From assembly GCF_014042355.1 (NCBI RefSeq), contig NZ_JACEZU010000007.1, forward strand, positions 186,001 through 250,000: a stretch of 64,000 bases of DNA, in the 5' to 3' direction. This document shows, in pieces, positions 8,588-17,103 of the stretch. How positions within the stretch are numbered: position 1 is the stretch's first letter; each line of letters starts with the position of its first letter. The notes beneath the pieces were generated by a model. That model was not told where the DNA came from, ran no database searches, and saw only the letters and a list, made by a program, of their open reading frames with translations. The position numbers and the translations under genes were made by a program. This DNA comes from Rugamonas apoptosis. Its GTDB lineage: Bacteria > Pseudomonadota > Gammaproteobacteria > Burkholderiales > Burkholderiaceae_D.

Positions 8588-9487
8588 ATGAATATGATGT
8601 CCGCACCGAACGCGTTGGTCCCAGCCAACAACCGTGCTCTGGGCCTCGGCTTCACTGGCAACCTGGGCAACCTGGACGCCTACATCTCGGCCGTCAACCG
8701 CCTGCCGATGCTGTCGCATGACGACGAAGTCTCGCTGGCCCGTCGCCTCAAGGAACAGAACGACCTGGCCGCCGCCCAGGAGCTGGTGCTGTCGCACCTG
8801 CGCCTGGTGGTGTCGATCGCGCGCGGTTACCTGGGCTACGGCCTGCCGCACGCCGACCTGATCCAGGAAGGCAATATCGGCCTGATGAAAGCCGTCAAGC
8901 GCTTCGACCCCGACCAGGGCGTGCGCCTGGTGTCGTATGCCATGCACTGGATCAAGGCCGAGATGCATGAGTACATCCTCAAGAACTGGCGCCTGGTCAA
9001 GGTGGCGACCACCAAGGCCCAGCGCAAGCTGTTCTTCAACCTGCGCAGCCACAAGCAGGGGCTGGACGCCATGACGCCCTCCCAGATCGATGGCCTGGCC
9101 AAGCTGCTGGACGTCAAGCGCGAGGAAGTGATCGAGATGGAAACCCGCTTGAGCGGCCGCGACATCGCGCTCGAATCGCCGACCGACGACGAGGACGACA
9201 AGTTCGCCCCCATCGCCTACCTGTCGTCCGAGCAGAGCGAGCCGACCAAGGTGCTGGAAGCGGAACAGGTCACGCGCCTGCAATCGGAAGGGCTGGAATC
9301 GGCGCTGGGCAAGCTCGATCCCCGCTCGCGCCGCATCGTCGAAGCGCGCTGGCTGGCCAACGACGACGGTTCCGGCGCCACGCTGCACACGCTGGCCGAC
9401 GAATTCGGCGTGTCGGCCGAGCGCATCCGCCAGATCGAATCGGCCGCGCTCAAGAAAATGAAAGGCGCGCTGGCCGCCTACGTCTGA
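8588..9487 (+). CDS. rpoH: RNA polymerase heat-shock sigma factor RpoH (sigma32)
   Basis: 299 residues. Region 2 carries the DLIQEGNIGLMKAVKRF block and the RpoH-box-like stretch with QRKLFFNLR; region 4.2 has GVSAERIRQIESAALKKMK. It directs transcription of chaperone and protease genes and is normally controlled by DnaK/FtsH turnover. The ATG follows a GAGGAAATAA ribosome-binding site. Its location after ftsYEX matches other proteobacteria. The CIRCE operator upstream adds HrcA control of the sigma factor itself. Confidence 0.97.
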   Translation: MNMMSAPNALVPANNRALGLGFTGNLGNLDAYISAVNRLPMLSHDDEVSLARRLKEQNDLAAAQELVLSHLRLVVSIARGYLGYGLPHADLIQEGNIGLMKAVKRFDPDQGVRLVSYAMHWIKAEMHEYILKNWRLVKVATTKAQRKLFFNLRSHKQGLDAMTPSQIDGLAKLLDVKREEVIEMETRLSGRDIALESPTDDEDDKFAPIAYLSSEQSEPTKVLEAEQVTRLQSEGLESALGKLDPRSRRIVEARWLANDDGSGATLHTLADEFGVSAERIRQIESAALKKMKGALAAYV

Positions 9488-9513
9488 GGCCCACCGGCCT
9501 GGTGCCCAAGAAG

Positions 9514-9548
9514 ATGCCGCCCCGCGTACACGCCGGGCGGCATTTTTT
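9514..9548 (+). terminator. Intrinsic terminator of rpoH
   Basis: 9-bp perfect stem ATGCCGCCC / GGGCGGCAT with a 12-nt loop, followed by six T residues, starting 26 bp after the rpoH stop. Confidence 0.92.
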
Positions 9549-9667
9549 CTGGTACGACGCCGATGCGTGTACCATATCCGTCCCGCCGTTTTTTCGCGGC
9601 GCCGTCCGTGCGCCGCCATCGGGCAGCTTTTGTTAGTCTCGTTGCATTCCTGACCGAAAGGATACGC

Positions 9668-10123
9668 ATGAACAGCAAGTTGTCGCGCCGTCTTTGGCTG
9701 CACCCGTGGTTCCGTCTGGTCCTGCTGCTGGCCCTGGCCGGCTGCGGCGCGCACGCCAGCGATGGCGCGCCGCCGGCGCCGCCCATCCCCGCCAAGCTCA
9801 CCGTCGCGTTGACCCAGGGCCAGAGCACCACCGTGGCGCCGGGCGCCGTGCTGCGCCTGGAACGCGTCAACGACAGCCGCTGCCGGGTGGGCGCCGTGTG
9901 CGTCTGGGCCGGCTACATCAGCTACACCTTCACCCTCAACAAGGGCGGCGCCAGTTCCAGCTTCGTACTGGCGTCCGATATGCCCGGCGCCGGCAAGACC
10001 GCGAGCCAGAACGGACTGACCTTTACCCTGCTCGGGGTGGAGCCCGACAGCGTGCCGCACATGAAGGAAGCGGCACCCGATTATCGGGTCAGCTTGCAGG
10101 TGAGCCGTCCCTCCGCCCCCTGA
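9668..10123 (+). CDS. Hypothetical lipoprotein
   Basis: 151 residues. The ATG at 9668 is chosen because it follows an AAAGGA ribosome-binding site and begins a lipoprotein signal (MNSKLSRRLW, hydrophobic stretch, lipobox LAGC). An in-frame start about 100 bp upstream would bury the signal. The mature protein of about 120 residues has a C-R-V-G-A-V-C-V-W-A-G stretch, also found in small uncharacterised secreted proteins, and is predicted to be mainly beta. It precedes a signal peptidase gene in the same direction by 118 bp; function unknown. Confidence 0.7.
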   Translation: MNSKLSRRLWLHPWFRLVLLLALAGCGAHASDGAPPAPPIPAKLTVALTQGQSTTVAPGAVLRLERVNDSRCRVGAVCVWAGYISYTFTLNKGGASSSFVLASDMPGAGKTASQNGLTFTLLGVEPDSVPHMKEAAPDYRVSLQVSRPSAP

Positions 10124-10241
10124 ACCCGAGCGCCATGACCGCCCGCGCACGTCCCATCCGTGCCCATGGCGGAAGCGCTAAGCCATGATTAAGAAACCCT
10201 GTCGATACTGACAACTCGACACACATCGACCGGGAGACATC

Positions 10242-10928
10242 ATGCAAGGCTGGATCCGCGCCAACAAAGGCTTCCTGCTGTTCCTCACGCTGTTCGGCAT
10301 CTTCCGCACGGCTGTAGCGGACTGGAATCCCATCCCGTCCTCCTCCATGCATCCCAATCTGCTGGAAGGCGACGTGGTGCTGGTGAACCGCCTGGCCTAC
10401 AACGTCAAACTGCCGTTGACGGACATCGTGCTGGGCCACACGGGCGAACCGCAGCGGGGCGACATCGTCACCTTCAGTTCGCCCCAGGACGGCACGCGCC
10501 TGATCAAGCGCCTGATCGCGCTGCCCGGCGACCGGGTCGAAATGCGCGACGAGCAGTTGATCATCAACGGCCAGCCGGCCAGTTACGCCACGCTGGGCGA
10601 CGGCAGCGAGACGGTGGGCGCGGCCGGCTCATTGCGCACCATACAACTGCGCGAAACCATGGCCGCCGGCACGGCCGCCGCGCACACCATCCAGCTGCTG
10701 CCGCAAGTGAACGCACGGCGCAATTTCGCGCCCGTCACGGTGCCACCCGGCCAGTACCTGATGTTGGGCGATAACCGTGATAACAGCGCCGATTCGCGCT
10801 ACATCGGCATGGTGCCGCGCGCGCTGCTGATCGGGCGCGCCGTGCGGGTGCTGGCCTCGGCCGACATCCAGGGCAACTGGCATCCGCGCACGGAACGCTT
10901 CGGCATGGATTTGTACGGCGCGCGCTGA
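10242..10928 (+). CDS. Type I signal peptidase (second, non-lepA-linked copy)
   Basis: 228 residues, membrane-anchored serine peptidase that removes Sec/Tat signal peptides. One TM segment (about 10-27) precedes box B with the catalytic Ser (PSSSMHP, S35) and box D with the general-base Lys (LIKRLIALPGD, K90); box E is GDNRDNSADSR. It is shorter than housekeeping LepB (about 320 residues with two TM segments) and is not next to lepA or rnc, so it is probably a paralogue with special or overlapping substrates. A GGGAG ribosome-binding site precedes the start. Confidence 0.88.
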   Translation: MQGWIRANKGFLLFLTLFGIFRTAVADWNPIPSSSMHPNLLEGDVVLVNRLAYNVKLPLTDIVLGHTGEPQRGDIVTFSSPQDGTRLIKRLIALPGDRVEMRDEQLIINGQPASYATLGDGSETVGAAGSLRTIQLRETMAAGTAAAHTIQLLPQVNARRNFAPVTVPPGQYLMLGDNRDNSADSRYIGMVPRALLIGRAVRVLASADIQGNWHPRTERFGMDLYGAR

Positions 10929-11007
10929 CCGCGCCGGCCAGCCCGCCTGGTCGCCGGGTTTGATGGCCCACCGCCCTGGCGGTAGCGATGCCTGCAACTG
11001 GCGTCGT

Positions 11008-11772
11008 TCAGGCCGGGACGGGCGCGCTGTCCACGGCCTGCGCGCGGCGCAGCCGTTCGCGGCAATTACACAGATTGGTGCGCATGGCCGCGCGGGCCGC
11101 TTCCGGATCCTGGCGTTCGATGGCGTGGTAGATGTCTTCGTGTTCGCGGTAGATGCGCTGCAGGCAATCGCCGGCCGCGCCCGGCGCCACATGCGCGCCG
11201 CGGCCCGGCGCCATCAGGGCGCAGGGAATGAAGGCTTGCCCCAGGTCGGCCAGCAGGTCGACGAAATAACGGTTGCCCGTGGCCTCCGCCACCAGCAGGT
11301 GAAAGCGCTGCTCGGCCTCGACCGATATGCCCGGCAGCGCGGCCCCGCTCAGGATGCGGTGCAGCGCCGCCTCCAGCTGCGCCACCTGCTGCGCGCTGCG
11401 GCGGGTGGCGGCCAGCCAGGCCGCCTCCGTCTCCACGCTGATGCGCAGTTCCAGCACGGCCAGCAGGTCATCGACGCTATGCACGGCGCCGGCCGCCACG
11501 CTGAGCCGCGCCGGCTGCGGCGCCAGCACGAAGGTGCCTACCCCATGCCGGGTCTGCACCAGTCCCGCCGCCTGCAGGTGCGAGATGGCCTCGCGTACCA
11601 CGGTGCGGCTCACGCCATGCCGCTCCATGATGTCCGATTCTGCGGGCAGCTTGTCGCCGGGCTTGCAGGCGCCGCTGCGGATGCACGCGGTAACGCTCTC
11701 CACCACGCCCTGCGCGAGATTGCGCGGCTTCTTGCGGGGCACGAACAAGGGAGCGGGGACGGTGTGGGACAT
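11008..11772 (-). CDS. GntR-family regulator, FadR subfamily (FCD domain)
   Basis: 254 residues: winged helix at about 18-85 (LPAESDIMERHGVSRTVVREAISHL) and an all-helical FCD ligand domain at about 100-240 with metal-binding His residues (RFHLL, EHEDIYHAI). FadR-type members usually sense organic acids or sugar acids and repress a nearby catabolic operon; no such operon is adjacent here. It converges with the signal peptidase gene. Its target and ligand are unknown. Confidence 0.9.
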   Translation of the reverse strand: MSHTVPAPLFVPRKKPRNLAQGVVESVTACIRSGACKPGDKLPAESDIMERHGVSRTVVREAISHLQAAGLVQTRHGVGTFVLAPQPARLSVAAGAVHSVDDLLAVLELRISVETEAAWLAATRRSAQQVAQLEAALHRILSGAALPGISVEAEQRFHLLVAEATGNRYFVDLLADLGQAFIPCALMAPGRGAHVAPGAAGDCLQRIYREHEDIYHAIERQDPEAARAAMRTNLCNCRERLRRAQAVDSAPVPA

Positions 11773-11846
11773 GACGCGGACGGGCGGTGACGGGCCTGCC
11801 CATTATAGCAGCGCGAACTGACGGCAGTTGAAGCGGCGGCGGCGCC

Positions 11847-12677
11847 TCAGACCAGCAGCGCCGCGCTCATCGACTCGGCGTCGGCCGCCGACTGGCGCAG
11901 CACGTGCTCCAGTTGCGCGTTATCGCGCACATAGTCTTCCAGCGCGCCATCGGCATACCCCGCCTCGATGGCCGGCGCCAGCGGCGAGGCAACGGGCGCC
12001 AGGCGCCTGGCCAGCAGCAGGGTATCGCGCAGGCCGGCCGGCGGTGGCGACAGCGTGGCGCCGCGCAGCCCCACGATGGACAAGGCCACCGGCTCGGGAA
12101 TGGCCAGCTTGCGCATCATTTCGCGTGTGATGATTTCCTGCGCCGCGCCCAGCCACTCGGCCGGGTCATCCAGCAGGCCGGGCATCTCGTCGGCGCGCGA
12201 CAACAGGTAAAAGCCGCCCGCCTCGTGCACCACGCCGGCGAATAACGCCGTGTCGGCGTCGACGCCCGTCACATGGCGCGCCAGCACATGGGCCAGCGCC
12301 GCCACATGGGCCGAGTGGCGCCACAGCTGTCCGGCCATGGCGCGCAGTTGCGGATCGCGTATCCGGCTGCCGAACTGGCGCACCACCATGGCCGCCGCCA
12401 TCGTGTACAGGTTGCGGAAGCCCACCCGCAGCACCGCCGTGCGCACGCCCGTCACCAGCGGGCCGCGCCGGTTGAACACGGCCGAATTGGCCAGCGCCAC
12501 CGTGCGCGCGGCCAGTTGCGGCTCGGCCAGCACCTTGCGCACCACGTCGTCCGTGGCGCAATCGGGATCGGCCAGCGCCAGCTGCAATTGCAGCGCCGCG
12601 TTCACGCTGGTGGGAAAAACCAGCTCGCCGCGTTCGGCTTGCGACACGATCAGGGCGAAATCTCTTAGTTTTTCCAT
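11847..12677 (-). CDS. HDOD-domain signalling protein
   Basis: 276 residues from the ATG at 12677 (MEKLRDFALIV); a longer in-frame reading upstream has shadow-like composition. The HDOD domain covers about 15-215: FPTSVNAALQL at the start, LANSAVFNRRG, TAVLRVGFRNL, and a degenerate HD motif FAGVVHEAGGFYLL. HDOD proteins are catalytically inactive HD relatives linked to two-component and cyclic-di-GMP signalling, motility and stress. There is no fused output domain. Confidence 0.85.
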   Translation of the reverse strand: MEKLRDFALIVSQAERGELVFPTSVNAALQLQLALADPDCATDDVVRKVLAEPQLAARTVALANSAVFNRRGPLVTGVRTAVLRVGFRNLYTMAAAMVVRQFGSRIRDPQLRAMAGQLWRHSAHVAALAHVLARHVTGVDADTALFAGVVHEAGGFYLLSRADEMPGLLDDPAEWLGAAQEIITREMMRKLAIPEPVALSIVGLRGATLSPPPAGLRDTLLLARRLAPVASPLAPAIEAGYADGALEDYVRDNAQLEHVLRQSAADAESMSAALLV

Positions 12678-12754
12678 GGAAACATTATACGCAGGGCGGC
12701 GCCAACCGCAATGCCCCGCGTATCGTGGCCGCCACGCCGGCGGCAAGCCATGGG

Positions 12755-13336
12755 CTACAGGTGTGGCAGGATCAGCGGCAGCAGGTCGTCGAAGGTGCGG
12801 CCGCTGGCGTTTTCGCCGATCGCGTGCATCTTCCATTCGCCGTTGTGGCGGTACACCTTGGCCATGATCTGCGCCGTATGCGCGCCCTGCACCGACAGGT
12901 TGAAACGGGCCACTTCCTTGCCGCTGGCCGCGTCCAGCAGGCGGCAGTAGGCGTTTTCCACCTGCGAGAAGTTCTGTCCCGTGAAGCTGTTGACGGTGAA
13001 TACGAGGCTGCGCACGCCGGCCGGCACCTGGCGCAGATCGACGTTGATCTGTTCATCGTCGCCATCGCCGGCGCCGGTGCGGTTGTCGCCCGTGTGGACG
13101 ATGCTGCCGTCGCGGCTACGCAACTGGCGGAACCAGATCACGTCCAGCGGCCGGTTGGCCTCGTCGAACATGACGCACGAGGCGTCCAGGTCCACCGGCT
13201 CGCTGCGCGCGCCGAAGCCGAAGAAGCCCTTGCTCTTGATCGCGTCCCAGCCCAGGCCCATGACGACCTGGCCCAGGGTGGCGCCCGCTTCCTTGTCCAG
13301 CGAGATCTTCTGGCCTTTTTGCAGATTGACTGACAT
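12755..13336 (-). CDS. TerD-family calcium-binding stress protein (first copy)
   Basis: 193 residues. The start at 13336 follows a GAAAGGAAACA ribosome-binding site. It shows the TerD pattern: N-terminal LQKGQKISLDKE, GLGWD, an acidic Ca2+ site in [15 protein letters not shown], and a C-terminal KVYRHNGEWKMHAIGE. TerD proteins bind calcium and belong to Ter systems linked to tellurite, phage and membrane-stress resistance. This copy has an insertion after GLGWD (SKGFFGFGARSEP) and resembles TerZ/TerE-type members. It is the last gene of a minus-strand group with an AIM24 protein and a second TerD. Confidence 0.92.
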   Translation of the reverse strand: MSVNLQKGQKISLDKEAGATLGQVVMGLGWDAIKSKGFFGFGARSEPVDLDASCVMFDEANRPLDVIWFRQLRSRDGSIVHTGDNRTGAGDGDDEQINVDLRQVPAGVRSLVFTVNSFTGQNFSQVENAYCRLLDAASGKEVARFNLSVQGAHTAQIMAKVYRHNGEWKMHAIGENASGRTFDDLLPLILPHL

Positions 13337-13372
13337 TGCTGTTTCCTTTCGATTGAGATTGCGCTGAATGCA

Positions 13373-13393
13373 GACTGCTGACTGCTGACTGCT
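13373..13393. repeat. 7-bp tandem repeat (3 copies)
   Basis: GACTGCT repeated exactly three times, followed by a decayed fourth copy, in the 60-bp space between the AIM24 gene stop and the downstream terD start. Short repeats of this kind can change copy number by slippage. Confidence 0.8.
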
Positions 13394-13398
13394 GGTGC

Positions 13399-14094
13399 TT
13401 ACTGCTGGCGGCGCTGGGTCCAGGCCAGGAAGGCTTCCCGGTTGCGCGAACACACCAGCACCTTGCCCTGGCCGGAAAAACGCAACACCATGCCTTCGCC
13501 GCTGGTCTGGCTGTTGATCAGGTTGCCCAGGAAGCCGCCGCTGCCGCCGGTGGTGATGGACATGTCGTAGCGCAGCGCGCTGTCCCAGCACACCACGTGC
13601 GAATTGTCGATCACCACATCGCGCCCCGGCGCCACCTCCAGCTGCGAGATGGAACCGAAGCCCGACACCGCCACCTGGCCGGAACCGGCCGTCTCCGTGA
13701 CGAAGAAGCCGCCGCTCTGGGCGAACAGCGCGTTGCCCAGGTTCTGGGTCCGCACCCGCAGCTCGACGCCGTCACTGGCGGCCACGAAGGCGCCGTCGCT
13801 CAGCATGTACTGGCGCGGCCCCACGTCCACCACCTGCATGGCGCCCGGCAGCGTGGGCGACAGCAGGCAATCGCCCGCGCCGCGCACGGCTTCGATGTGC
13901 TGCTGGAAGAACGACTCACCGTTGGCGAAGCGCCGCATCAGCGCCGCGCCGATACCGCCGGTGACCTTGCCGCGCAAGTCCAGCGCCGCCTCCATCATCA
14001 CCATCGCATCCGACTCGCAGTAGATTTTTTCGCCGTGCGCGAGCGACACGTGCAGGAACGGATCGACGTCCCCGGTAACAGTAAATGCTGGCAT
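13399..14094 (-). CDS. AIM24/TIGR00266-family protein
   Basis: 231 residues of the beta-rich AIM24 family, also found within Ter gene clusters. Visible features are the N-terminal HVSLAHGEKIYCESDAMV, Gly-rich turns (GKVTGGIGAALMRRF) and a C-terminal GGSGGFLGNLINSQTSGEGMV. The biochemical role is not established; the family is related to the mitochondrial AIM24 protein and to tellurite/stress islands. Located between the two terD genes, 30 bp from the upstream one, so probably co-transcribed. Confidence 0.85.
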   Translation of the reverse strand: MPAFTVTGDVDPFLHVSLAHGEKIYCESDAMVMMEAALDLRGKVTGGIGAALMRRFANGESFFQQHIEAVRGAGDCLLSPTLPGAMQVVDVGPRQYMLSDGAFVAASDGVELRVRTQNLGNALFAQSGGFFVTETAGSGQVAVSGFGSISQLEVAPGRDVVIDNSHVVCWDSALRYDMSITTGGSGGFLGNLINSQTSGEGMVLRFSGQGKVLVCSRNREAFLAWTQRRQQ

Positions 14095-14124
14095 AGTGAT
14101 CTTTCCTGAAACTATTTATACCGT

Positions 14125-14700
14125 TTAGATATTCACACCGAACGACGAGGCCAGCGGCCCCAGGCCACCCTTGAAGCCCTGGCCCACGGCCTTGAACTTC
14201 CAGTCGGCGCCATTGCGGTACACCTCGCCGAACACCATGGCCGTCTCGGACGAACCATCCTCGGACAGGTCGAAGCGGGCGATCTCCGCATTGCCGCTGG
14301 CGTTCACGCAGCGCACGAAAGCCTTCTGCACCATGCCGAAGTTCTGGCGCCGCGCGTCCGCCTCGTGGATGGTGACGCAGATGGCGATGCGCTCCACGTT
14401 GGCCGGTACTTCGGCCAGGTTGATGGTGACCGTCTCGTCATCGCCGTCGCCGGCGCCGGTGCGATTGTCGCCCGAGTGGGCCACCGCGCCCTCGACCGAC
14501 TTCAGGTTGTTGTAGAAGACGAAGTCGGCGTCGCCACGTACCTTGCCATCCACCTTGAGCAGGAAGGCCGAGCCATCCAGGTCGAAGCTGTTGCCGTCCG
14601 TGGCGCGCACGTCCCAACCGAGGCCGATCACCATCTTCGACAGACCGGGAGCTTCCTTGCTCAGATTGACGTTGCCACCTTTTTGCAGACTGATTGCCAT
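14125..14700 (-). CDS. TerD-family calcium-binding stress protein (second copy)
   Basis: 191 residues, canonical Ter[35 protein letters not shown] and the acidic calcium site [17 protein letters not shown], ending [16 protein letters not shown]. It shares the central [12 protein letters not shown] motif exactly with the other TerD here, while the flanks differ, so the two are old paralogues rather than a recent duplication. First gene after DUF475 on the minus strand, with a 209-bp gap before it that may hold a promoter. Confidence 0.95.
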   Translation of the reverse strand: MAISLQKGGNVNLSKEAPGLSKMVIGLGWDVRATDGNSFDLDGSAFLLKVDGKVRGDADFVFYNNLKSVEGAVAHSGDNRTGAGDGDDETVTINLAEVPANVERIAICVTIHEADARRQNFGMVQKAFVRCVNASGNAEIARFDLSEDGSSETAMVFGEVYRNGADWKFKAVGQGFKGGLGPLASSFGVNI

Positions 14701-14909
14701 GATGTGTTACTCCTGTGTGATAGAACGGGCGCCTGGCCGGATTGGCCTGTACCAGGAAGTCATTTCAAAAAGCCCATGGCGTCGTTGTGGCGCCTTGCCG
14801 TGCAAGCGCACTGTCTTCGGCGCCACGCCTAGCCATGGTCATTTTGAAACAACTTCCTCCTGCCCGCGGCGGGCCGGCGCCTGGCGCCCGCCGCGTTGTC
14901 AGACTTTGC

Positions 14910-15956
14910 TTATGCCGCCAGCGCCAGCGCTTCCTGCTTGCGCCGGTGGCGGATCGAGGACCACAGCGAGGCGGCGATGAAGGCCACGCCGACCAGGCCC
15001 GTGAACACCTCGGGGATGTGGAACTTCATGCTGGCCAACATGATCAGCGCCAGGATGCCGATGGCGTAGTGGGCGCCGTGTTCCAGGAACACGAATTCAT
15101 CCAGCGTGCCCTGCTTGACCAGGAACACCGTCAGCGAGCGCACGAACATGGCGCCGATGGCCAGGCCCAGCATGATGATCACCACGTCGGTCGTGATGGC
15201 GAACGCGCCGATCACGCCGTCGAAGCTGAACGAAGCGTCCAGCACTTCCAGGTACAGGAAGCCGCCAATGCCGCCGCGCTTGATCAAGTCGCCCACGTTG
15301 CTGCCGTTTTCCTCCTTCTCCAGCAGGCTGCTGACGGCGTCCACGCCCACATAGGTCAGCACGCCCCACAGGCCGGACACCAGCACCACCAGCTTCTGCT
15401 CCGGCGCCACCAGCGCCAGGCTGCCCAGCAGCGCGCCCAGCGCCACCATCACCGAGATCGACGACACCTTGCCCAGCGCGCCCAGCTTCTGCTCCACATG
15501 GCCCAGCCAGTGCAGTTCCTTGTCCTCGTCCAGCAGGAAGTTCAGGAACACCAGCAGCAGGAAGATGCCGCCGAAAGCCGCCACTTCAGCGTGGTGGTTG
15601 GTCAGGTGGGTCGAATAGGCGGCCGGATCATTGAGCGCCAGCTGCCATACTTCCATCAGCCCCAGGTCGGCCGCCATGGCCACGATCACCAGCGGGAACA
15701 ACAGGCGCATGCCGAATACGGCGATCACGATGCCCAGGCCCAGGAACAGCTTTTGCCAGTACGCGTCCCAGGTCTTCAGCACCGAGGCGTTGACCACCGC
15801 GTTGTCGAACGAGAGCGAGACTTCCATCACGCCCAGAATGGCGGCGATGCCGATGGCCGACAGCGCGCCGGCCCATCCCGTATGTTCGTAGCCCCACCAT
15901 CCGGCCGCCACCAGGCAGACGAAGGTGACGAACATGGACACCTTGAAGTGTTTCAT
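14910..15956 (-). CDS. DUF475 integral membrane protein, TerC-like
   Basis: 348 residues with about nine predicted TM segments. It shows the TerC-superfamily acidic membrane motifs: EVSLSFDNAVVNA (about 45-57) and the second-half counterpart EVLDASFSFDGVIGAF. TerC-type proteins are implicated in metal ion handling (Mn2+, Ca2+) and in tellurite/stress resistance together with TerD. Position next to two terD genes supports a Ter-module role. A LysR-type regulator is divergently transcribed 100 bp away. Confidence 0.9.
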   Translation of the reverse strand: MKHFKVSMFVTFVCLVAAGWWGYEHTGWAGALSAIGIAAILGVMEVSLSFDNAVVNASVLKTWDAYWQKLFLGLGIVIAVFGMRLLFPLVIVAMAADLGLMEVWQLALNDPAAYSTHLTNHHAEVAAFGGIFLLLVFLNFLLDEDKELHWLGHVEQKLGALGKVSSISVMVALGALLGSLALVAPEQKLVVLVSGLWGVLTYVGVDAVSSLLEKEENGSNVGDLIKRGGIGGFLYLEVLDASFSFDGVIGAFAITTDVVIIMLGLAIGAMFVRSLTVFLVKQGTLDEFVFLEHGAHYAIGILALIMLASMKFHIPEVFTGLVGVAFIAASLWSSIRHRRKQEALALAA

Positions 15957-16056
15957 TGATTTACCCCGTTGTTGTCATGAATGGGATGCAGTGTAGGGCC
16001 GGACGCGATATTAAAAAATAGAAGATAATCGAAGTATTACTTCGAAAAACCAGAAC

Positions 16057-16968
16057 ATGAAAACAACCGGACTCAATTTCCGCCACCTGTATTTTTTCTG
16101 GATGGTGGCCAAGGAAGGCAGCGTGACGCGGGCGGCCGAGCGGCTGGGACTGGCCGTGCAGACGGTCAGCATGCAGCTCGCGCTGCTGGAACAATCCGTG
16201 GGCAAGCAGTTGCTGGAACCGCAGGGCCGGCGCCTGGCGCCGACCGAGGCGGGCCGCGTGGCGCTCAGTTATTGCGACCAGATTTTCCTGCTGGGCGACC
16301 AGTTGCAGGATGCGCTGGAAGAGACGGACACGGGCAAGATGCGGCTCACGGTGGGCATCTCCGACTCGCTGCCCAAGCTGATCGCGTTCCGCCTGCTGGA
16401 AGCGACCCAGCAAATGGGCCAGCAAGTGAAGCTGGTGTGCCTGGAAGATGAATTCGAATCGCTGCTGGCCGACCTGGCGCTCAACAAGCTGGACGTGGTG
16501 CTGACCGACCGCGCCGTGCGCCCCGGCGGCGGCTTGCGCGTGTTCAGCCATTTACTGGGCGAAAGCGGCATGCAGTTGTTCGGCGTGCCGCGCCTGGTGC
16601 GCAAGGTGCGGCGCAATTTCCCCGCCAGCCTCGATGGCGCCCCGCTGCTGCTGCCCACCCGTAACAACGCGCTGCGCGGCCGGATCGACGCCTGGCTGGT
16701 GCAGCACGGCGTGCGGCCGGACGTGGTGGGCGAATTCGAGGACAACGCCATGCTCAACACTTTCGGCCGCAACGGCCTGGGGCTGTTCTTCGCGCCGTCC
16801 GCGCTGGCGCACGACATCCAGGAACAGTTCGGCGCCGTGCTGGCCGGCGACGCGCCGGAATTGCGCGAGCAGTTCTATGCCATCTCCAACGAACGCAAGA
16901 TCAGGCACCCGGCCGTGGAAGCGATCCTGTCGGCCGTGCACAGCGGACCGTTCGCCGTGGCGCAGTGA
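16057..16968 (+). CDS. LysR-family regulator, NhaR-like
   Basis: 303 residues: N-terminal winged helix (NFRHLYFFWMVAKEGSVTRAAERLG, about 7-31) and a periplasmic-binding-type effector domain from about 90. The N-terminus and the SYCDQIFLLGDQL linker resemble NhaR, the Na+-responsive activator of nhaA. There is no antiporter gene here; the divergent neighbour is the DUF475/Ter group, which makes that operon its likely target. The shared intergenic space is 100 bp. Confidence 0.88.
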   Translation: MKTTGLNFRHLYFFWMVAKEGSVTRAAERLGLAVQTVSMQLALLEQSVGKQLLEPQGRRLAPTEAGRVALSYCDQIFLLGDQLQDALEETDTGKMRLTVGISDSLPKLIAFRLLEATQQMGQQVKLVCLEDEFESLLADLALNKLDVVLTDRAVRPGGGLRVFSHLLGESGMQLFGVPRLVRKVRRNFPASLDGAPLLLPTRNNALRGRIDAWLVQHGVRPDVVGEFEDNAMLNTFGRNGLGLFFAPSALAHDIQEQFGAVLAGDAPELREQFYAISNERKIRHPAVEAILSAVHSGPFAVAQ

Positions 16969-17103
16969 GCACGACCTGCGCACGGCCGCGGTTGTCCCGC
17001 CCGCGTCGCATCAACCGGCGCGCGCGGCGCACACGAAAATTGCGCTGCCGGGTGGCCGGGTCGGATAAGATGCAGGTTTCGACCGCCCGCCTCGCGCGCC
17101 CCT

